Shown here piece after piece: positions 24,200 through 31,034 of a stretch of DNA of 60,397 nucleotides. The first letter of the stretch is position 1. Every line of letters starts with the position of its first letter. Below the pieces are notes generated by a model. That model had not been told where the DNA came from, ran no database searches, and was given only the letters and a program-made list of their open reading frames with translations. Origin of the DNA: BMS3B sp964501105 (GTDB lineage: Archaea > Hydrothermarchaeota > Hydrothermarchaeia > Hydrothermarchaeales > BMS3B); assembly GCA_964501105.1 (NCBI GenBank), contig CAZCRG010000001.1, positions 1 through 60,397 of the forward strand, read 5' to 3'. The position numbers were made by a program, and so were the translations under genes.

Positions 24200-25123
24200 T
24201 CATATATAATGCTCAAGGCTGCGCTGCATCTTGCTCAGCCTCCTCTGCCTGAGCACAACAAACTTCTGAAAGGCTTCGAGATTTCTGAATTTTAGATTTT
24301 TAATTGCAGAGAAGCTCCAGTCGCTGGCATTTATACTTGCCACGCTGTTTGCTATATTTGCAGCCTTCAAAGCATTTTCAGTAAGCATATAGCAGGTAAT
24401 AAAACTCCCAGCGTAAGCATCACCACAGCCAGTTAAATCAACAACATGCTGCTGAATCACAGATGGTGAGAAGTTTATCTCCCCTCTATCTATAACAACA
24501 CTTCCATAAACTCCCATGGTGATGACAACTATATTTGCATCAAGCTTTTTAAAGGCATTAATGGCCTGTTCAATACTTCTGGTCTTTGTTAGTAGCATAG
24601 CTTCCTCGTCATTTATGGTGAAGACATCCACCATGGAAATAAGTTCAAGAAGTTCCTTCCTGTATCTTGCAAAGTAGGCTGCATGGGTGTTAAGAGAAAT
24701 CAAGCCGTAGGTGTTCTCCCTTAGAAATTCAACAAAACTCTTCTGCTTGCTGGCTGCCATGGGAGCAATGTGGAAAGCCTTGGCTGTGAGATACTTCTTT
24801 GGAAGGTCTTCAGGTCGTATATGTACGCCCACACCGAGAGAGTAAGCATTATAAACAGCCTGAGCATTTTCAGTGTAGGTTATATCAAAGAAGGTGCTTT
24901 TTCCAGAGACCTGTTTTATGCCAGTGGTGTCTATACCGAGGGATTCAAGAGTGCTGAAAAAGTCTGCAGGAAAGTCTCTGCCAACTCTTGATACTATGCC
25001 CGAGTCAGCAAAGATGTTGGCAGCTATGGCAGAGTAAACACTTGCTCCTCCAAGCTGCTTCCTCCTCCTGCCGTTGATTTCAACTCTGTCAACACTCGCA
25101 TGGCCTATAGCAACGACTTCCAT
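24200..25123 (-). CDS. PfkB-family sugar or nucleoside kinase
   Basis: Ribokinase-superfamily enzyme of 307 residues. The N-terminal substrate-side motif is QLGGASVYSA (about 23-32), and the C-terminal signature DLTGCGDAYAGSF (about 231-243) holds the anion hole and the catalytic Asp. The NDEEA motif near 175 binds Mg-ATP. The usual NTP-binding GxxG is GVYGS. The substrate could be a sugar, sugar phosphate or nucleoside. It is transcribed towards pycB and away from the rhomboid gene region, with 30 bp to the next minus-strand gene upstream. Confidence 0.88.
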   Translation of the reverse strand: MEVVAIGHASVDRVEINGRRRKQLGGASVYSAIAANIFADSGIVSRVGRDFPADFFSTLESLGIDTTGIKQVSGKSTFFDITYTENAQAVYNAYSLGVGVHIRPEDLPKKYLTAKAFHIAPMAASKQKSFVEFLRENTYGLISLNTHAAYFARYRKELLELISMVDVFTINDEEAMLLTKTRSIEQAINAFKKLDANIVVITMGVYGSVVIDRGEINFSPSVIQQHVVDLTGCGDAYAGSFITCYMLTENALKAANIANSVASINASDWSFSAIKNLKFRNLEAFQKFVVLRQRRLSKMQRSLEHYI

Positions 25124-25153
25124 ACTTTCAGAACTCCTGAAGAAAATAAAATT

Positions 25154-25696
25154 TTAACTCTCACCCTCTTCACTGTAGGTCATAATGTAGCCCAGCACAA
25201 AGCCAATCATCAGGCCCAGAAGGTGGGACATAAAGCCAGTGGTTACAGCAATTATAAAGAAAATTACCCCGTATAGCAGAGAAGTTGCAATGCCGTGGGA
25301 ATAGTCTCTTCGCTGGGCCACAAGAACACTGCCAAGAACACCAAAAATTGCCCCAGAAGCACCAGCAAGAGCACTACCCTGTGGATAGAAGATGACTGAA
25401 AGAGAAGAGAAAATTCCTGAAATGAAGTAAATCAATAGAAATCTGAAGCTGCCAAAGATTTTCTCACACTTACTTCCAAAAATTATAAGAAAAACCATAT
25501 TGTACCCCAGATGAGGCAAATCAAAGTGGAAAAATAAGTTGGTTATCAGCCTTATAATTTCTCCACGCTGGAGAGATTCCATAGTTAAGGCCATGAGAGG
25601 AGAAAATTCACTGATACTCAGGAAATAGGAGTTTTTGTACGCAAAATACAGGTAAACTCCAGTGTTTATAAGCACAAGAGCTATTGTGGCAAGCAT
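25154..25696 (-). CDS. Rhomboid-family intramembrane serine protease
   Basis: Cleaves transmembrane segments of other proteins. The catalytic Ser114 lies in GASGAIFG and His158 in GFMSHLLG, with the conserved HLGYN (His62, Asn66) in helix 2. Six hydrophobic helices in 180 residues match the minimal bacterial and archaeal core. The gene sits 30 bp upstream of the PfkB kinase on the same strand and may be co-transcribed with it. No candidate substrate is evident nearby. Confidence 0.93.
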   Translation of the reverse strand: MLATIALVLINTGVYLYFAYKNSYFLSISEFSPLMALTMESLQRGEIIRLITNLFFHFDLPHLGYNMVFLIIFGSKCEKIFGSFRFLLIYFISGIFSSLSVIFYPQGSALAGASGAIFGVLGSVLVAQRRDYSHGIATSLLYGVIFFIIAVTTGFMSHLLGLMIGFVLGYIMTYSEEGES

Positions 25697-25806
25697 AGTT
25701 ATGCTATTGAGTTTGAGCTATTTCTATTTATTGGAAAGAAGACCAGCTTTATTGTAAGGAAGCCTCAGAAAAGTTTAAGCTGTATGCCGAAGAAAATAGT
25801 GTTACT

Positions 25807-26034
25807 ATGGGAGTAAGGGAGATGAGCTATGAAGAGCTTGAGGGGAAAGCCTTGGAGTATGTGGTGGAGTATCCAGAGAGCCCCATTGCCTGGTTTCTCT
25901 ACTCTCACTGCCTGCTGGAGCTAGAGAAGTATAAGGAAGCTCTTACAGCTCTGGATATGCTGGAGACTGTAGCCAGAAGTAGCTCAAAAATTGATGAGAT
26001 GAGAAAAAAGGCCCTAGAAGGGGCAGTAGTCTAG
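25807..26034 (+). CDS. Small TPR-like helical protein
   Basis: A 75-residue protein, probably two to three helices. The segment PIAWFLYSHCLLELEKYKEALTALDML (about residues 26-52) has the W-x2-L-G/Y-x2-A/L...Y-x2-A spacing of a tetratricopeptide repeat, so it may bind a protein partner. It has its own start and stop, and its last 21 bp overlap the convergent Lrp-type regulator gene. Function is unknown. The short length and single repeat make this a modest-confidence call. Confidence 0.6.
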   Translation: MGVREMSYEELEGKALEYVVEYPESPIAWFLYSHCLLELEKYKEALTALDMLETVARSSSKIDEMRKKALEGAVV

Positions 26035-26589
26035 TCCAAGCCAGAACTCTGTAGCAGGACAGCCCTCGCATTTCTTTTCATAGAGGTAGCACTCTATACA
26101 AGGCTTTGTTCCACAGGGAGGTTTATCCTGCTTCTCCGGTATGTCTACATCAAGAAACTCGGGCACCACTGGTGCATCGCCTATAGAAACTTCCATTTTC
26201 TTTATCCCGGGCATTGGTCTTATATCGTTTTCTATAGTGTTCTTAAGCAAAGTTGTGGTTCTGGCAGCTATAATTAGAAGAAGGTTGTAGCTCCCTGTCA
26301 TTGTCATGGCAAAGACCACTCTGGGACACTTTCTAAAGGTATCCGCAAGCCACATGGCCTCCTCCATATTTTTTGCCTCTATGTTGCAAACAGCCAGCTT
26401 CCATTCCCTTTCCTTTACATTCAGCAGGGCTCTTACCTTAACATCCCCTCTAGCCAAAAGCTTATCCAGTCTCTCTTTTGTGGAAGAAGGGGAGAGGTTA
26501 AGTTCCTTAGCCAGCTCTGTAAGTTTAACTCTGCCATCCTTTCTGAGCATTCTGTATATCATGCAGTCCTTTCTATCCATGGCAATCAC
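26014..26589 (-). CDS. Lrp/AsnC-family regulator with C-terminal cysteine cluster
   Basis: DNA-binding regulator of 191 residues. The winged helix is at about residues 4-50 (IYRMLRKDGRVKLTELAKELNLS), followed by an RAM/Lrp-like ligand domain (about 60-145, FAMTMTGSYNLLLIIA). An added tail of about 35 residues carries Cys in CGTKPCIECYLY, KKCEGCPAT and a final YCPF. The tail is not part of ordinary Lrp proteins and looks suited to a metal or iron-sulfur centre, which would make it a redox or metal sensor; that is inference. An in-frame ATG at 26580 is an alternative start. The divergent region 26590-26903 is a possible target. Confidence 0.87.
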   Translation of the reverse strand: MIAMDRKDCMIYRMLRKDGRVKLTELAKELNLSPSSTKERLDKLLARGDVKVRALLNVKEREWKLAVCNIEAKNMEEAMWLADTFRKCPRVVFAMTMTGSYNLLLIIAARTTTLLKNTIENDIRPMPGIKKMEVSIGDAPVVPEFLDVDIPEKQDKPPCGTKPCIECYLYEKKCEGCPATEFWLGLDYCPF

Positions 26590-26672
26590 CGAAAATTTTT
26601 CTGTTTAAGGCTCAACTATCAGGGATAAATTTTATATTATTTAAATTTTACCATTAGAAATAATATGGTGGC

Positions 26673-26795
26673 ATGATTAAAGTGAAAAATTTAATTGTAT
26701 CTGCTCTCACAGTATATTTACTTCCTTCGGCTGGCTGCACTTCAAAGGAGAATCTGGAGGCTTCCCGGATATTCTCTACACACATTTTTCCATGA
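26673..26795 (+). CDS. Very short lipoprotein-like reading frame
   Basis: A 40-codon frame with GGTGG just upstream. The product begins with basic residues, then a hydrophobic stretch and a lipobox-like LPSAGCTS, which looks like a lipoprotein signal, followed by only about 18 more residues before TGA. It could be a real small lipoprotein, or the 5' remnant of a longer gene truncated by mutation. The rest of the gap 26590-26903 has no other credible gene. Confidence 0.35.
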   Translation: MIKVKNLIVSALTVYLLPSAGCTSKENLEASRIFSTHIFP

Positions 26796-26860
26796 GTTTA
26801 CCACACATCTAATGCCCCAACCTTATTTTTTTCGGTAGATCATGGAATTTTCACGGGAAA

Positions 26861-26870
26861 ATTTTATATA
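26861..26870 (+). promoter_or_regulatory. TATA-box-like element upstream of the cytochrome b/HdrD-like pair
   Basis: ATTTTATATA is centred at about 26866. Transcription would start near 26890, shortly before the GGAGG ribosome binding site at 26906-26910. Call rests on sequence and spacing only. Confidence 0.5.
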
Positions 26871-26918
26871 CATCGCATTTATTCTAAAAATTTGTAAAAT
26901 TTAATGGAGGTATTCGAA

Positions 26919-27587
26919 GTGAATGCGGTAAGTTTTATAGGTGGCTTTCTCCCCTATGTAGCTTTTGTTGTCTTTTCTCTTGGAATACTCTACAGAGTTT
27001 ATAGATGGGTTTCTTCACCCCAACCAACACCCTGGCCTCTGTACCCCCTGAGGAGCAGGTTATCTGCCATGGCTGAGGTTCTGATTATGAAACCTCACTT
27101 TAAAAGTGATAAGTCTCTTTGGGCTGTGGCCATAGTATTTCACCTGGCCTTTCTTGTGAGTTCTCTTCTTCACCTTAAAGATTTCACAGCAGGCGAGGTG
27201 GCTGCCTTTGAGGGCACAGCCTTTTACCTGGGAATTTTCGCTGGCGTTGGAGCAGTGGTTACCACAATCCTCTTCTGGCTGAGGAGGTTCACAATCCCCA
27301 GAGTCAGAGTAGTAACTATGTTTGAAGACCACTTCGCCCTTGCTCTTCTTCTGGCAACTCTAATGCTGGGCACCTATCTGAGAGTCACCCATGCTGTTGA
27401 GCCGCAGGAAGTGCAGAGCTACATTTACAGCCTTGCCGCTCTGAAGCCAGCCAATATACCTTCCAACCCTGTTTTTCTTGCTCACCTTTTCCTGGCTGAG
27501 ATATATCTCATGTACTTCCCCTTCTCAAAGCCCATGCATGCCTTCTCTTCTATGATAAATAGCTTTATTACTACTGAGGTGAGGTAA
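26919..27587 (+). CDS. Membrane cytochrome b-like subunit (NarI/DsrM-like)
   Basis: Integral membrane subunit expected to bind heme b and exchange electrons with a membrane quinone. About five hydrophobic helices are present, with His residues at the heme positions of this family (FHLAFLVSSLLH and the HLFLAEIY...PMH pair near the C-terminus). I place the start at GTG 26919, because GGAGG at 26906-26910 sits 8 bp before it; an in-frame ATG at 26904 overlaps that site and would add five residues. The stop abuts the ATG of the HdrD-like gene, the usual order for DsrMK/HmeCD-type membrane oxidoreductases. Confidence 0.85.
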   Translation: MNAVSFIGGFLPYVAFVVFSLGILYRVYRWVSSPQPTPWPLYPLRSRLSAMAEVLIMKPHFKSDKSLWAVAIVFHLAFLVSSLLHLKDFTAGEVAAFEGTAFYLGIFAGVGAVVTTILFWLRRFTIPRVRVVTMFEDHFALALLLATLMLGTYLRVTHAVEPQEVQSYIYSLAALKPANIPSNPVFLAHLFLAEIYLMYFPFSKPMHAFSSMINSFITTEVR

Positions 27588-28904
27588 ATGGATGCTTACA
27601 GAGCTATAAAAGCAGAGGTTGATTACTCAGCCCTCGCAAAAGAAGTTGACAGCGCTGTGGCAGGAATTAAAGCACCAAGGCTTCTTTTAACCAGTCTGGA
27701 AACCTGCTCAAAATGTGGAGCCTGTGCTGAGCAGTGCCATGTTTACCTGGGCTCTGGAAAAAAGGAGATTTACAACCCTGCCTACAGAGCCAACCTTCTG
27801 AGGAAGCTCTACAAGAGGCACCACAGCATTACAGGGAAGCTAATGAAAGCACTGAATATGAGCAATGGTATAAATGCAGAGTACATTGAGAAGCTTGTGG
27901 AGAGTAGCTACAGGTGCACCCTCTGCAGGCGCTGCTCAAGTTTCTGCACCTTCAAAATAGACAACACTCTAATAACCAGAACAGCCAGAGCCCTGGTCTC
28001 AAAGCACGGTATAGCGCCGAGAAATCTAAAGGTCAGTGTTGAAGCTCATCTCAATACAGGCAATGTCTCAAAGATGCCAAAGGCAGCTTTCATCAACACC
28101 ATTGAGTTTCTTGAGGAAGAGCTGAAAGAGGAGACTGGTGAAGACATAAAGATACCCATAGACAAGAAGAAAGCTGATGTGTTCTTCCTGGCTCCAGTGG
28201 TCGACTTTATATCCCATGCCGAGAATATCATGAATATTGCCAAGCTCTTTCACTATGCTGGCGTTGACTGGACAATAAGCAGCGAGTACTACGATGCCGT
28301 TAACTTTGGAGCCTTTTTCAACGATGAAGCTCTCAAGCTAATAATCAAGATGATGGTCTCAAAGGTTAAGGCCCTCCAACCCAGGAATCTCGTTATAGGG
28401 GAGTGCGGCCATGCTACAAGAGTGGCCAAGTTCTTCGCCGGACCTCTCTCTGGCGAAACCCTCCCCTTCAGAGTGAAAAGTATTATGGAAGTCCTCGACG
28501 AACTCCTGAAGCAGGAAAAGCTCGCCCTCGACCCCAATAAGAACAAGCAGAAGGTAACCTATCACGACCCCTGCAATCTGGCAAGGATGAGTGGAGTAAT
28601 AGAGGAGCCCAGAAATATTCTCAAAGCCAGTGTGAAGCACTTTGTTGAAATGACACCCAGAGGCGAGGAGAACTTCTGCTGCGGCGGCGGCGGTGGCGTT
28701 GTTGTGATAGATGAGCTGGAAGACTTCAGAAATGAAGTCTCAGGCAGGGTTAAGGCTCAGCAGATTCGTGATACCAAGGCAGAGATAGTAGCTACTGCCT
28801 GCGCCAACTGCAAGAAGCAGCTTCATGGAATAAGTGAACACTACAAACTTGGCGTAGAGGTTCTCGGCGTCAGCGACCTTGCAGCCCAGGCGCTGATAAA
28901 ATAA
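27588..28904 (+). CDS. HdrD/DsrK-like iron-sulfur oxidoreductase
   Basis: Cytoplasmic subunit of 438 residues pairing with the preceding cytochrome b. Two [4Fe-4S] motifs come first: CSKCGACAEQC (about residues 41-51) and CTLCRRCSSFC (about 105-115). A C-terminal CCG domain follows, with DPCNLAR, FCCGGGGG and ACANCKKQL, which in heterodisulfide reductase and DsrK binds the special [4Fe-4S] cluster that cleaves disulfides. Likely reaction: reversible reduction of a disulfide or trisulfide with electrons from the membrane. Substrate, whether CoM-CoB or a DsrC-type protein, cannot be decided here. Confidence 0.9.
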   Translation: MDAYRAIKAEVDYSALAKEVDSAVAGIKAPRLLLTSLETCSKCGACAEQCHVYLGSGKKEIYNPAYRANLLRKLYKRHHSITGKLMKALNMSNGINAEYIEKLVESSYRCTLCRRCSSFCTFKIDNTLITRTARALVSKHGIAPRNLKVSVEAHLNTGNVSKMPKAAFINTIEFLEEELKEETGEDIKIPIDKKKADVFFLAPVVDFISHAENIMNIAKLFHYAGVDWTISSEYYDAVNFGAFFNDEALKLIIKMMVSKVKALQPRNLVIGECGHATRVAKFFAGPLSGETLPFRVKSIMEVLDELLKQEKLALDPNKNKQKVTYHDPCNLARMSGVIEEPRNILKASVKHFVEMTPRGEENFCCGGGGGVVVIDELEDFRNEVSGRVKAQQIRDTKAEIVATACANCKKQLHGISEHYKLGVEVLGVSDLAAQALIK

Positions 28905-28921
28905 CTTCTGTCTTACCACCG

Positions 28922-28953
28922 GGGAGCTACGCTCCCATCACCTCCCTTTTTTT
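28922..28953 (+). terminator. Hairpin plus T-run after the HdrD-like gene
   Basis: GGGAGC (28922-28927) and GCTCCC (28931-28936) form a 6-bp stem with a 3-base loop. A run of seven T residues follows at 28947-28953. It lies 18 bp after the HdrD-like stop codon and before the DUF445 gene, consistent with transcription termination. Confidence 0.65.
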
Positions 28954-28999
28954 ATGTAATTCTTTTTATAACATCAACGTTAAAATTCTTATTTTCAAC

Positions 29000-29590
29000 A
29001 TGCTCAAGTATATTCTTCTACCTCTTGTGGGTGCTTTCATAGGCTACACCACAAATTTAATAGCTGTGAAAATGCTCTTCAGGCCCAGAAAGAAGATTAA
29101 TATTCTGGGGATAAAAATCCAGGGGCTCCTTCCAAAGAGAAAAGAAGAGCTTGCTTTAGCTATTGGAGAGGTGGTAGAGAAAGAGCTTTTGAACTCTGGC
29201 GACGTGAGCAGTGTCTTCAAAGGCAGGAATATAGAAAGGAAGATTGCTGAGGTGGTGGAAAATTCCTTTTCAAATCTCCGACTCAATATAAATTTACCTC
29301 TCTTTGGAGATATTTCCTTCTTACTCAGGGATAAACTCAGAGAATTTCTTAAAGAGTTCCTGCTCACCAACAGCCACATAATCTCGAGAGAGCTCAGCAG
29401 TATGGTGGATGAGAACCTCAAGATAAAGGAGCTGGTTACAGAGAAGATAATAAATCTAAACCTTGACAAACTGGAAAAAATTATTCTCAAGGTGGCTGGT
29501 AAAGAGCTGAAATATATAACCTACTTTGGCGGTGTCTTAGGATTTATTATTGGAGTTTTTCAGGCAATTTTTCTCTTTTTTATATCCTGA
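29000..29590 (+). CDS. DUF445-family membrane protein
   Basis: A 196-residue protein of the DUF445 (YheB-like) family, unknown function. The family hallmark is the N-terminal helix followed by GYTTNLIAVKMLFRPRK (about residues 15-31) and LLPKRKEELA. A long charged amphipathic region comes next, and a C-terminal hydrophobic helix (GGVLGFIIGVFQAIFLFFIS) ends the chain, so both ends are in the membrane. Its last 31 bp overlap the convergent nuclease-like gene. Confidence 0.88.
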   Translation: MLKYILLPLVGAFIGYTTNLIAVKMLFRPRKKINILGIKIQGLLPKRKEELALAIGEVVEKELLNSGDVSSVFKGRNIERKIAEVVENSFSNLRLNINLPLFGDISFLLRDKLREFLKEFLLTNSHIISRELSSMVDENLKIKELVTEKIINLNLDKLEKIILKVAGKELKYITYFGGVLGFIIGVFQAIFLFFIS

Positions 29591-30051
29591 ACAGCCATAA
29601 TTCGCCCACTGCTTTCCCAGAGCTGGGGGTTGACATAGATCTTCTTGTCCAGCCTCAGAGCAATAATAATTGCATCACTTGGTCTTGAATCAAGCTTGAG
29701 ATTCCCCTCAAAATGCAGAGTGGCATAGTAGATGTCAGCCTCAAGCCTGTCTATTGTAACATAGGCAAGTTTAATACCTTTAGCCAGAGAAAGCTGGATT
29801 AAAAGCTGGGCAGCATCAGGTCTTTCGGGCTCCTTTCCATTAAGAGCCAATATTATCCTCTCTCCCTGCTCTCTGGAGGTGACCATTGTTAGAGTTTTCC
29901 CAGTTTCAGAGCCCACAAGGGTAATAAAAGCTGCTTCCTGCCCTATCTGAAGATCCCCCACCTCAGCAGCTTCATAGCCTTCAGGCTCGTCCATTGAGAC
30001 GCAGGCTGAGAAAAGAAGTAAAGGAATTAAAATTTTATACCAGCTTTCCAC
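29560..30051 (-). CDS. Bifunctional nuclease family (DUF151) protein, predicted lipoprotein
   Basis: About 163 residues from GTG 30051. The DUF151 domain is clear: FITLVGSETGKTLTMVTS, then LKLDSRPSDAIIIALRLDKKIYV near the C-terminus, the core of the family. The chosen start gives a short basic-hydrophobic leader (WYKILIPLLL) with the lipobox LFSAC, so the protein would be exported and lipid-anchored, unusual for a domain described as nuclease. An upstream in-frame start at 30156 would bury the leader and overlap dcd by over 100 bp, which is less likely. It overlaps dcd by 17 bp and the DUF445 gene by 31 bp. Confidence 0.82.
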   Translation of the reverse strand: MESWYKILIPLLLFSACVSMDEPEGYEAAEVGDLQIGQEAAFITLVGSETGKTLTMVTSREQGERIILALNGKEPERPDAAQLLIQLSLAKGIKLAYVTIDRLEADIYYATLHFEGNLKLDSRPSDAIIIALRLDKKIYVNPQLWESSGRIMAVQDIKKRKIA

Positions 30052-30523
30052 CCTGATACTTCCCCCTGTAACCCCTTGCTCTCCCATCAACCTTTGAAAA
30101 AACAATCTGAGCAATCCTTGCACCCCTTTCGAGGGTGAATTTTTTCCTTGTTTCATTGACTATGCCTATGGTGAGCTTTCCTCTGTAGCCAGGGTCCACA
30201 ACTGCTGTCCTCAAGGTGACGCCGCTCCTGAAGAGAGTTGAGCGCTGGAAGATGAAGGCCACTAAATCTTCAGGCATATTCACCTCCTCTGCTGTGAGGC
30301 AAAGGTAGTACTCACCAGCCTCAAGGGTGAAAACCTCTCCCTCAATCTCCTCCACCTCTGGAAGTCTTCTCTCCTTTACTCCAAGATAAGCCTCAGAGGA
30401 GATTTTGTAAAGCTTATCTATGCGAAGGTCAACACCAGCCCCCTGCACATTCTCCTCCTGAGCGTTTATTAGTAGCTTCTCCTGCTCTATCCTTCTCAGA
30501 ATCTCACTGTGCCCCAGGTACAT
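30035..30523 (-). CDS. dcd: dCTP deaminase / dUTPase family
   Basis: Trimeric nucleotide enzyme that removes dCTP (and in bifunctional archaeal forms dUTP), keeping uracil out of DNA. Family motifs are QGAGVDLRIDKLY (about residues 27-39), the FIFQRSTLFRSGV segment with the catalytic-region Arg and Ser, and VVDPGYRGKLTIGIVN with the conserved Gly-Tyr-Arg-Gly. Length of 162 residues is within the range of archaeal Dcd. Whether it is mono- or bifunctional cannot be decided. It overlaps the downstream lipoprotein gene by 17 bp. Confidence 0.92.
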   Translation of the reverse strand: MYLGHSEILRRIEQEKLLINAQEENVQGAGVDLRIDKLYKISSEAYLGVKERRLPEVEEIEGEVFTLEAGEYYLCLTAEEVNMPEDLVAFIFQRSTLFRSGVTLRTAVVDPGYRGKLTIGIVNETRKKFTLERGARIAQIVFSKVDGRARGYRGKYQGGKLV

Positions 30524-30555
30524 AGTTTTAATTTCTCCAGAAGTAAGATAAACTT

Positions 30556-30767
30556 TTGGAAAAATTAACTGTAATCAAATGCAAAGCTGGTGATGAAATT
30601 ATTGTGGCAGGAAGTGGTAATTATTACCCATAAATAGAAAGGCCGTAATTATTGACAAAGACTCTATTAAACCAGTGTATTCAAGGAACGTGCCGGGTAA
30701 TTCTACACCTGAAGGATTTAAAGTGAAAGGGATGCCCTTCGGTGAATTTATCGCAGTTTCCTTGTAG
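30556..30767 (+). pseudogene. Apparent frameshifted gene remnant
   Basis: Two adjacent frames look like one interrupted protein. Frame 1 (30556-30633, from TTG) gives 25 residues including IKCKAGDEIIVAGSGNYYP and then stops. The frame shifted by -1 continues from about 30622 to TAG at 30767 with NRKAVIIDKDSIKPVYS and GFKVKGMPFGEFIAVSL. Both parts have protein-like composition and join without loss if one base is inserted or deleted near 30620. I do not recognise the family. The remainder of the gap before tRNA-Ser shows no gene. Confidence 0.4.
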
Positions 30768-30868
30768 GATGACGGGGAATGAAGGGTAGAGGATTGTGTA
30801 GATTTCTGGCTTTGCTGGAATTTCAGAGTTGCTGGAGTTTCTACAACCCTCTCCCTGAAATTTTGTAC

Positions 30869-30951
30869 GTCGGGGGTGGGATTCGAACCCACGAGGGCAT
30901 AAGCCCATCAGCTTAGCAGGCTGACGCCATACCGGGCTTGGCTACCCCGAC
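30869..30951 (-). tRNA. tRNA-Ser(GCU)
   Basis: The minus strand folds into an 83-nt cloverleaf. The acceptor stem is GTCGGGG/CCCCGAC, the anticodon loop is CTGCTAA with anticodon GCT, and the T loop is GTTCGAATC. A long variable arm (TGGGCTTATGCCC) is present, as required for a serine tRNA. No intron is apparent. Confidence 0.95.
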
Positions 30952-31001
30952 AGGACTATAATAAGCTCATGAAAATTATCATTGGACAAGTTTTCAGAAA
31001 G

Positions 31002-31010
31002 GTATAAAAG
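31002..31010 (+). promoter_or_regulatory. TATA box of the smc operon
   Basis: GTATAAAAG is centred about 29 bp before the ATG of smc, so the transcript would start close to the ATG with little or no leader. Assignment rests on sequence and distance. Confidence 0.6.
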
Positions 31011-31034
31011 GGTAGCAGTAAAAACTTTATTCAG

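Noticed and set aside
27707..27990. Selenocysteine or other recoding in the HdrD-like protein
   Set aside because: All expected Cys are encoded as TGC/TGT and the frame is open throughout; no in-frame TGA is present.
30599..30908. Minus-strand reading frames of 97 and 75 codons next to dcd
   Set aside because: They run through the tRNA-Ser gene and lack protein-like features; the plus-strand remnant explains part of the coding-like signal.
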